Source of the DNA: a virus
IMG/VR virus record: IMGVR_UViG_3300044642_000594
Span: 1-39,455 of that record
DNA: 39,455 nt
Direction: 5' to 3' (one strand)
Both the position numbers and the translations under genes were made by a program. Of the stretch, positions 34,163 through 39,455 are shown piece after piece. Numbering within the stretch: position 1 is the stretch's first letter; each line of letters starts with the position of its first letter. Under the pieces are notes generated by a model that was given only the letters and a program-made list of their open reading frames with translations, had not been told where the DNA came from and ran no database searches.

Positions 34163-36739
34163 TTGTTTAATATTGATTCATTTGGCAACATTTATTTTAC
34201 TGGTGCAATAGCTGCTAACAGTTATCCTACTATTACTACTACACCAACTCATGTATTAGTAGCAGGGGCAGGAGGTATTATATCTAGAGTAGCTGTTAGT
34301 CAACTTGTTAGTAATACACAATCATTGTCTCCGGTTACTTCTGTATTTGGAAGAAAAGGAGATATTATGCCAAGTAGAGATGATTATAATAGCTCACTTA
34401 TAAAAGAAGGTAGTAATCTTTATTTTACAAATCCTAGAGCAAGGGCTGCTATATCATTAACTACTACAGGAAGTACTGGACCGGCTACATATAATCCTGT
34501 TACTGGTGTAATAAATGTTCCTCAATATCAAAGTGATCTAAATGGTGTAAGTAGTTTTAATAACCGCACTGGAGCCGTAGTCCTTACTGCTTTAGATGTA
34601 ACAACTGCTCTTACGTATACTCCTCTTGCTGTTGAAACAGATCCTGTCTGGACAGCACAAAAGATATTATATTATACTAAAGTAGAAACTGAATCATATG
34701 TAACAACTCAAATATCTAATTTAGTTGATTCTGCCCCTACAGCTCTTAATACACTTAATGAATTAGCAGCTGCTTTAGGAGATGATGCTAATTTTAGTAC
34801 AACTGTTACTAACTTAATTGGTACTAAAGAACCAATCATTACTCCAGGTACAACATCACAGTATTGGCGTGGTGATAAGACCTGGCAGACTTTACCAGTT
34901 TACACTTTATCAGGACTTGGTGGAGAACCTGCAATTACTGCTGGCACTACGTCACAATATTGGAGAGGTGATAAGACTTGGCAAACTTTACCTATTTATA
35001 CTCTTAGTGGGTTAGGTGGTGTACCTACTAGTAGAACATTAAGTATTAATGGAACATCTTATGATCTTTCTGCGGATAGATCATGGACTATTAATTCTAT
35101 GGTTTACCCATCAGCTGGTATTGCAGTATCAACTGGTACTGCTTGGGCAACATCTATTACAAATAATAGTACAAACTGGAATACAGCATATGGATGGGGA
35201 AACCATGCAAGTGCTGGATATTTAACTACAAGTGCAGCTGCTAGTACATATTTAACGCAAACAAATGCTTCTAATACGTATGTTAGTTTAACTGGAGCAT
35301 ATTCTAATCCAGCTTTTGTAGCATCATTAGCATGGTCTAAAATAACAGGTGCTCCTTCCTTTATTACTAGTTATACTGAGACTGATACTTTAGCAAGTGT
35401 TACAGCTCGTGGAGCTAGCACTAGTACAAATATTACACTTAATGTAGTTTATTTTAGTGATACTACAAATGGCATTTACAAGTCTGGTGGAAGACTTACT
35501 GTACGATCAGAGTCTACAGATGATGTAGCAAACTTTGCAAATTATGGTTTATACTTACCTAAAACAGGACAAACTGCAGGTCTTTATGTTGAAAGTCCTA
35601 TTGAAGCTAGAGGTGGCTTAAGAATAGGTAGTGGTGCTGTTAATGGAACTATTACCGTAGGAGCTGATACAGGTGTTACAGCTAGTCGATTAGTACAGCG
35701 TGATGGTAATGGATATATATATGCTAATCATATTAACTTTAATACTTCTGAATCTGAAAATCCAACCATTAGTAGTTTTATTACTTCTAATGGAGACGGA
35801 TGGTCTAGAAAGTCTAGTATTGCCCATGTTAGAAATCAACTAGGAAATTATGGAGGTTGGATAACTCAATCTACCGGGGATGGTAGATATTTAATGGGAA
35901 CAACTAATCCTGGTACTGTTAATAACTTTACAATATCTATAGGTAATAACGGTTCATACTCTTATGTACAATCTCATTCTAGTCAACCATTAGAACTAAA
36001 CCCAGTTGGAAATGCTGTAAGAATAGCTGGTAATGTTGTATGGCATCAAGGTAATCTTACTAATCTTAATCAACTTTCAAATGGACCTGGATATATTACT
36101 GGTTATGCAGAAACGGATACTCTTGCTTCAGTAACAGGCAGAGGGGCTAGTACAAGTACTGCAGTCACTTTTAATGGTGGTATTAATGTACCTGCAACTA
36201 TTTTTTCTAGTTTTGATAATAGTTGGGCATTAAGAATAAACAGAAGTAATACTAGCACTTATTTAGGTATTACATATGCTACAGGTGGAAATCTTGAATG
36301 GTATTTAGGTCCAAGAGAAGATGCAACTAATACATTTAGATTTTATAATTTTAATACAACTTTAAATGCCTGGAGCATAGATGTAAGCGGTAACTGTACA
36401 GCCTATGCTGATATTATTGCTTATTCTGATTCTAGAGTTAAAAAAGATATAAGTCCAATAACTACGGCTTTAGATAAAACTTTATTATTAAAAGGGGTCA
36501 GCTATAAAAGAATAGATATAGAACAGAATGTTACTAAAATTGGATTTATAGCTCAAGATGTAAAAGAAGTATTACCTGAAGTAGTTACCTATGATGAAGG
36601 TGCTGATAGATATGGTGTCTCTTATGGTAACATAACTGCTCTGTTAGTAGAAGCTATTAAAGAGCAACAGTTACAAATAGAAGACTTAAAAAACTATATT
36701 AAAGAAATAAATAATAAGATTAGTAAATTAGAAAACTAA
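34163..36739 (+). CDS. Tail fibre with S74-type chaperone (TTG start)
   Basis: This 858-residue fibre has an in-frame TAA at 34157-34159 and no ATG until about 34368. TTG at 34163 therefore gives the start LFNIDSFGNIYFTGAI, which matches the anchor pattern of the other fibres. It carries the 'LYFTNPRARAAISLTTTGSTGPATYNPVTGVINVPQYQ' unit, an LNELAAALGDDANF module, a 96-base tandem repeat (GTTSQYWRGDKTWQTLPxYTLSGLGG) and two ETDTLASVTxRGAST units. The S74 domain starts at S755 (SDSRVKK, lysine at +5) and includes KIGFIAQDVKEVLPEVVTYDEGADRYGVSYGNITALLVEAIKEQQLQIEDLK. It ends in TAATG with the next gene. Confidence 0.85.
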   Translation: MFNIDSFGNIYFTGAIAANSYPTITTTPTHVLVAGAGGIISRVAVSQLVSNTQSLSPVTSVFGRKGDIMPSRDDYNSSLIKEGSNLYFTNPRARAAISLTTTGSTGPATYNPVTGVINVPQYQSDLNGVSSFNNRTGAVVLTALDVTTALTYTPLAVETDPVWTAQKILYYTKVETESYVTTQISNLVDSAPTALNTLNELAAALGDDANFSTTVTNLIGTKEPIITPGTTSQYWRGDKTWQTLPVYTLSGLGGEPAITAGTTSQYWRGDKTWQTLPIYTLSGLGGVPTSRTLSINGTSYDLSADRSWTINSMVYPSAGIAVSTGTAWATSITNNSTNWNTAYGWGNHASAGYLTTSAAASTYLTQTNASNTYVSLTGAYSNPAFVASLAWSKITGAPSFITSYTETDTLASVTARGASTSTNITLNVVYFSDTTNGIYKSGGRLTVRSESTDDVANFANYGLYLPKTGQTAGLYVESPIEARGGLRIGSGAVNGTITVGADTGVTASRLVQRDGNGYIYANHINFNTSESENPTISSFITSNGDGWSRKSSIAHVRNQLGNYGGWITQSTGDGRYLMGTTNPGTVNNFTISIGNNGSYSYVQSHSSQPLELNPVGNAVRIAGNVVWHQGNLTNLNQLSNGPGYITGYAETDTLASVTGRGASTSTAVTFNGGINVPATIFSSFDNSWALRINRSNTSTYLGITYATGGNLEWYLGPREDATNTFRFYNFNTTLNAWSIDVSGNCTAYADIIAYSDSRVKKDISPITTALDKTLLLKGVSYKRIDIEQNVTKIGFIAQDVKEVLPEVVTYDEGADRYGVSYGNITALLVEAIKEQQLQIEDLKNYIKEINNKISKLEN
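34847..35026. repeat. 96-bp in-frame tandem repeat
   Basis: Unit one is 34847-34942. Unit two begins at 34943 and remains similar to about 35026. Both encode GTTSQYWRGDKTWQTLP(V/I)YTLSGLGG, and they differ mainly at synonymous third positions. Confidence 0.8.
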
Positions 36740-38502
36740 TGGCTAGTTTAAGTTTTTTTAATACTAACGATTTTATTTTTGTAACTATTACATCTAGTTG
36801 TAGTAGTCCTGTTTATGCAACTTATGATTTATATAAAGATAATTCATTTTATCAATCAGGTACTATATCTCCTTATGGTGCAAATTTAGGGCAATTTCCT
36901 TTAGGTACTTATAATATAGATGTTGTAGTTTTTGAAGGAGATCCTATATTTATATGTGATACTGGATCAGCAGATGGTGTGGTTATAAATACATTATTAG
37001 AATGTATTCCACTTAATCAAAACAATCTATCATTTAGTGCTCTTGCTGATTTTTATGATTTACAAACAGATCAAATTTTATTATCTGGACCAAATGATCC
37101 AGCTTCAGGAGCAACTATATTTGGATTATCTAGTTTACCTACAATGGGGTCTCCATCAAAAACAAGACCAAATGCAGTTTCTGAATTAAGAGGTGATTGT
37201 AGATATGTTACAGATGGTATATTTTCTTATGAAGCTTATTTGGAAAGTAACTTATCTAAATTTTTTATAGATAGTAGTGGTGGAGTTTATCCAGGAACCT
37301 GGGAAAGAGTAGTTTATGATCTTGTTTGGTTATCAGAAGCAAATGGTAGAACAACAAGTTGTCCATCAAATAACTCATCTGCTACTTTTTTTATTTATTT
37401 AGAGCATTTTAATACATCAGGAACTGTTATAACTGGTTTACCTTTTATTATTACAGTTAGAAAAAATGGATCAACAGTTGATAGTTTATCAAGATTTGCT
37501 GGATCGAATGGTTCTACTTCCAAAACTGTAACGGTATCTTTATCTCAAGGAGATCAAATAGAAATTTCATCAGATACACAATTACTTCCATTTGCATCAA
37601 ATTGTGGCAGAACATTAAATTATAGAACTAAGATAGAAATAAAAGATATCATATTAAATAATGCTCCAAAGTTTATAAGAAATAAAGTTATTGATAGTAC
37701 TAGAATATTAGATGCTCCTGCATGTTCTTCTCAAACAACTGTAATTTATTCATTTGAAGAATTAAGAGACGCAGAGAATTTAGGAGTTTTTGGCGATGCA
37801 GAATTGTATGTTAATAACGTTTTAGTTGATACCATATCATCAGGAATTGTAAAATCTATAGTAGTTAATCCTAACATTCCTGTAAAATTAAGAGTAAGGT
37901 ATAGTGGAAATAGTATACCTAGCAAATACACAGAGCCATTAGTTAGAATTTTATCTACACTAAATAATAATACAACTTCTCCTGCTTCTCAAAATTTAAT
38001 ATCAGGAGTACCTAGTTTTTTTGATAGAGAAATTTTAACACCTGCTAGTGGAGTAAATATATTAAGGTTAAGAGGTTATTTTGAGGTTAAAATTAATGAG
38101 AACCCTTGTGGCTTTGAAACAGAAATGTCTGATTTTATAACAGCTGAGCAGTATATAACTGATTATGTTTATGATTTAGGATCAAGCACAGGGAAAGTTG
38201 TACTTAAAGCAATACCTTATAGTGTACCTGATAGATTTCAAGTAATATGGAATAATCAAGTAGTAATTGATACTGGATATATAACAAGAAATATTAATCC
38301 TTTGTCAAACCAACTTGCTCAAGTTAATGACGCACTAGAAGATTTAGGAGAACCAACGGTCAATAATGTAAAGTTTGTATTATTTCGAGAGAGGCAAACC
38401 TTTAATAAAAATTTATCTTCGCCAACAACTGCTATTGTTAGAGTATTTTCACCAGTAATTGGTGTAAGTATTTATAAATTTAGTTTAAGTTGTCCATCAT
38501 AA
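36739..38502 (+). CDS. Beta-rich virion protein at end of fibre block
   Basis: This 587-residue protein has TAATG coupling to the preceding S74 fibre. It is Ser/Asn/Thr-rich and beta-strand-rich, without S74, LDELAAALGDD or GIGT units. It seems to contain several Ig-like or fibronectin-like segments (VTITSSCSSPVYATYDLYKDNSFYQSGTISPYGANLGQFPLGTYNIDVVVFEGD; FIITVRKNGSTVDSLSRFAGSNGSTSKTVTVSLSQGDQIEIS; VNVDT-type strands at the C-terminal half). Isolated cysteines occur throughout. The middle segment has FIYLEHFNTSGTVITGLPF. Adhesin, fibre-hub connector or baseplate-like protein are all possible. No family recognised. Confidence 0.65.
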   Translation: MASLSFFNTNDFIFVTITSSCSSPVYATYDLYKDNSFYQSGTISPYGANLGQFPLGTYNIDVVVFEGDPIFICDTGSADGVVINTLLECIPLNQNNLSFSALADFYDLQTDQILLSGPNDPASGATIFGLSSLPTMGSPSKTRPNAVSELRGDCRYVTDGIFSYEAYLESNLSKFFIDSSGGVYPGTWERVVYDLVWLSEANGRTTSCPSNNSSATFFIYLEHFNTSGTVITGLPFIITVRKNGSTVDSLSRFAGSNGSTSKTVTVSLSQGDQIEISSDTQLLPFASNCGRTLNYRTKIEIKDIILNNAPKFIRNKVIDSTRILDAPACSSQTTVIYSFEELRDAENLGVFGDAELYVNNVLVDTISSGIVKSIVVNPNIPVKLRVRYSGNSIPSKYTEPLVRILSTLNNNTTSPASQNLISGVPSFFDREILTPASGVNILRLRGYFEVKINENPCGFETEMSDFITAEQYITDYVYDLGSSTGKVVLKAIPYSVPDRFQVIWNNQVVIDTGYITRNINPLSNQLAQVNDALEDLGEPTVNNVKFVLFRERQTFNKNLSSPTTAIVRVFSPVIGVSIYKFSLSCPS

Positions 38503-38550
38503 TTTTATTTCTTTAACTATATTTATAACTTAAACTTTAAAAACATTATT

Positions 38551-38880
38551 ATGAATTACACTTGGAAAATTACTAGCATTAAAGGAATGGATCTACCTGA
38601 TCAACCAAATGCAATCATCCAAACTTTTTGGACAAAGACTGGAACGGATGAGCAAGGGAATGAAGGAACTTTCTCAGGAGCAACTCCTTTTAATCCTGAT
38701 GATATTGATCCTGAAACATTTGTGCCATATGCTCAACTAACAGAAGAGATTGTGCTATCTTGGATACAAGCTGTTGTGGTTGGATCTTATGAAGAACATG
38801 TAAATGCTCAGATTCAAAAGCAGATTGATAGTAAGAGAATTAGTGATAAGCCTCTTCCTTGGGCTCCGCCTGCTGAATAA
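38551..38880 (+). CDS. Conserved phage protein, 'MxYTWKIT...' type
   Basis: This 109-residue protein reads MNYTWKITSIKGMDLPDQPNAIIQTFWTKTGTDEQGNEGTFSGATPF... LTEEIVLSWIQAVVVGSYEEHVNAQIQKQI...LPW. This matches my memory of a small, uncharacterised protein beside tail genes in many aquatic phages (TW.IT..., WT.TG.D..GN.GTFSGATPF, VN.QI.KQI). Beta-rich N-terminus, helical C-terminus, no catalytic motif. It is separated by 48 bases from the gene before; no hairpin is seen in between. Function unknown; tail-associated by location. Confidence 0.75.
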   Translation: MNYTWKITSIKGMDLPDQPNAIIQTFWTKTGTDEQGNEGTFSGATPFNPDDIDPETFVPYAQLTEEIVLSWIQAVVVGSYEEHVNAQIQKQIDSKRISDKPLPWAPPAE

Positions 38881-38937
38881 CTGACATTTCGTCATTAACA
38901 TTTGTGAATAACTTTTTGGTCTATTAATTGTACATGT

Positions 38938-38946
38938 TTGTATATT
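38938..38946 (+). promoter_or_regulatory. TTGTATATT element, putative promoter before last gene
   Basis: TTGTATATT starts 40 bases before the ATG at 38978 and is identical to the element at 10146. An upstream TTTTTGG (38913-38919) stands about 22 bases ahead, near the spacing of a Bacteroidota -33 box. Promoter identity is an inference. Confidence 0.4.
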
Positions 38947-38977
38947 CGTAATAGATTAATCTAAAATATTAAAACAA

Positions 38978-39454
38978 ATGGAAAAAATTTCTCTTAAGTT
39001 GTTTGAGTTCTACAATCTAGATGCTGAGCTCAACGGTTTAACAAACCAGCAGACTGGTGAAAAGATTGCTTCTGGACTTGTTCAGGAAAAACTTTCTTTG
39101 GTTACTAAGTATTGGCTTTCTGAGCTTGCTAAAAAAGTAGCAGCTGAAAAAGCTAGTGTAGAAGAGCTGAAGAATGAACTTATTAAGAAGTACGGCAAAG
39201 AAGATGAGAACGGTGGTATTTCTATTCCTATGGTACTTGAACAAGTAGATGAGGAAGGAAATACTAAGAAGGTTCTTAATCCAGAATTTCAATCTTTTGA
39301 AAAAGAGTTTAACGAACTTCTTCAAGCTGAAAAAGAACTTGAGTATAAAGCTTTTACTCTTGAAGACTTTGAAAAGGTTGAGACATCAGAAAATTATCAA
39401 ACCTTCTTTAAACTTATTAAAGTTCAAGAAGCCAAAGTGCTTCCATTGAGCTAA
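38978..39454 (+). CDS. Conserved helical phage protein (DUF1617-like pattern)
   Basis: This 158-residue charged protein is mostly helical: LFEFYNLDAELNGLTNQQTGEKIASGLVQEKLSLVTKYWLSELAKKVAAEKASVEELKNELIKKYGKEDENG. It continues PEFQSFEKEFNELLQAEKELEYKAFTLEDFEKVETSENYQTFF. The pattern (coiled coil, then 'F.LEDF..vxT..nY..ff.Li') resembles small uncharacterised phage proteins of the DUF1617 type. It has its own 97-base upstream gap with a TTGTATATT element and an AAAACAA leader. No catalytic residues are visible. It may be the first gene of the next transcription unit, lying just inside the window edge. Confidence 0.7.
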   Translation: MEKISLKLFEFYNLDAELNGLTNQQTGEKIASGLVQEKLSLVTKYWLSELAKKVAAEKASVEELKNELIKKYGKEDENGGISIPMVLEQVDEEGNTKKVLNPEFQSFEKEFNELLQAEKELEYKAFTLEDFEKVETSENYQTFFKLIKVQEAKVLPLS

Positions 39455-39455
39455 C

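Noticed and set aside
34818-35015. Second + strand frame inside the fibre gene
   Set aside because: It lies wholly within the better supported fibre frame and arises from the 96-base tandem repeat.
17033-38502. Diversity-generating retroelement targeting a fibre tip
   Set aside because: I saw no reverse transcriptase gene and no near-identical template/variable repeat pair with adenine-specific differences; the visible repeats differ at scattered synonymous sites.
1-39455. Stop-codon recoding as in some crAss-like phages
   Set aside because: Well-supported genes end in TAA, TAG (11442) and TGA (1406, 3516), and none needs read-through.
1-39455. CRISPR array, insertion sequence, integrase or attachment site
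   Set aside because: No regularly spaced direct repeats, transposase or recombinase motifs were seen; the repeats present are in-frame fibre modules.

Overview
The window is a block of a tailed double-stranded DNA phage (Caudoviricetes) genome that most likely infects a member of the Bacteroidota. The support is an AT-rich sequence with all genes on the + strand, tight packing, no Shine-Dalgarno sequences but A-rich leaders such as AACCAAACAAA before ATG, and a terminase/portal/capsid block. Gene content (PhoH-like ATPase, IHF/HU-like protein, PD-(D/E)XK nuclease, a roughly 540-residue capsid protein, a portal over 900 residues) recalls crAss-like and related environmental Bacteroidota phages, but the sequence alone does not settle the family. 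TAA, TAG and TGA are all used as stops, so the code appears standard.

Layout. 1-4.0 kb: small accessory and DNA-handling genes (a truncated gene at the left edge, a winged-helix-like protein, an IHF/HU-like protein, a Cys-rich protein, a RecB-type nuclease, a SET-domain protein and a conserved protein just before packaging). 4.0-10.1 kb: packaging (PhoH-like ATPase, an odd class II tRNA-like gene, large terminase, a small fibre-like protein, portal). 10.2-17.6 kb: head and connector block (putative scaffold, major capsid protein, a GC-richer structured RNA candidate of about 150 nt, connector-like proteins, a second probably abundant virion protein, a strong terminator, another virion protein). 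17.6-38.5 kb: adsorption block with three short proteins sharing a C-terminal module, then a row of six long beta-rich fibre or adhesin proteins. Three of these end in an S74-type self-cleaving chaperone domain, and small accessory proteins are interspersed. 38.5-39.4 kb: two small conserved phage proteins.

How it fits together: packaging, capsid building and host attachment are laid out in assembly order. Many junctions are TAATG or ATGA overlaps, which suggests coupled translation. The few longer gaps carry hairpins, a terminator or a shared TTGTAT element 40-43 bases before the next start codon. No integrase, CRISPR array, reverse transcriptase, lysis gene, polymerase or tape-measure gene is visible here.

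The least ordinary items are the structured RNA candidate downstream of the capsid gene, the tRNA-like gene with a 41-base variable region and a GTC anticodon, the phage SET protein, and the multi-fibre array with shared N-terminal motifs. Family names given here come from motif recognition, not from database searches.
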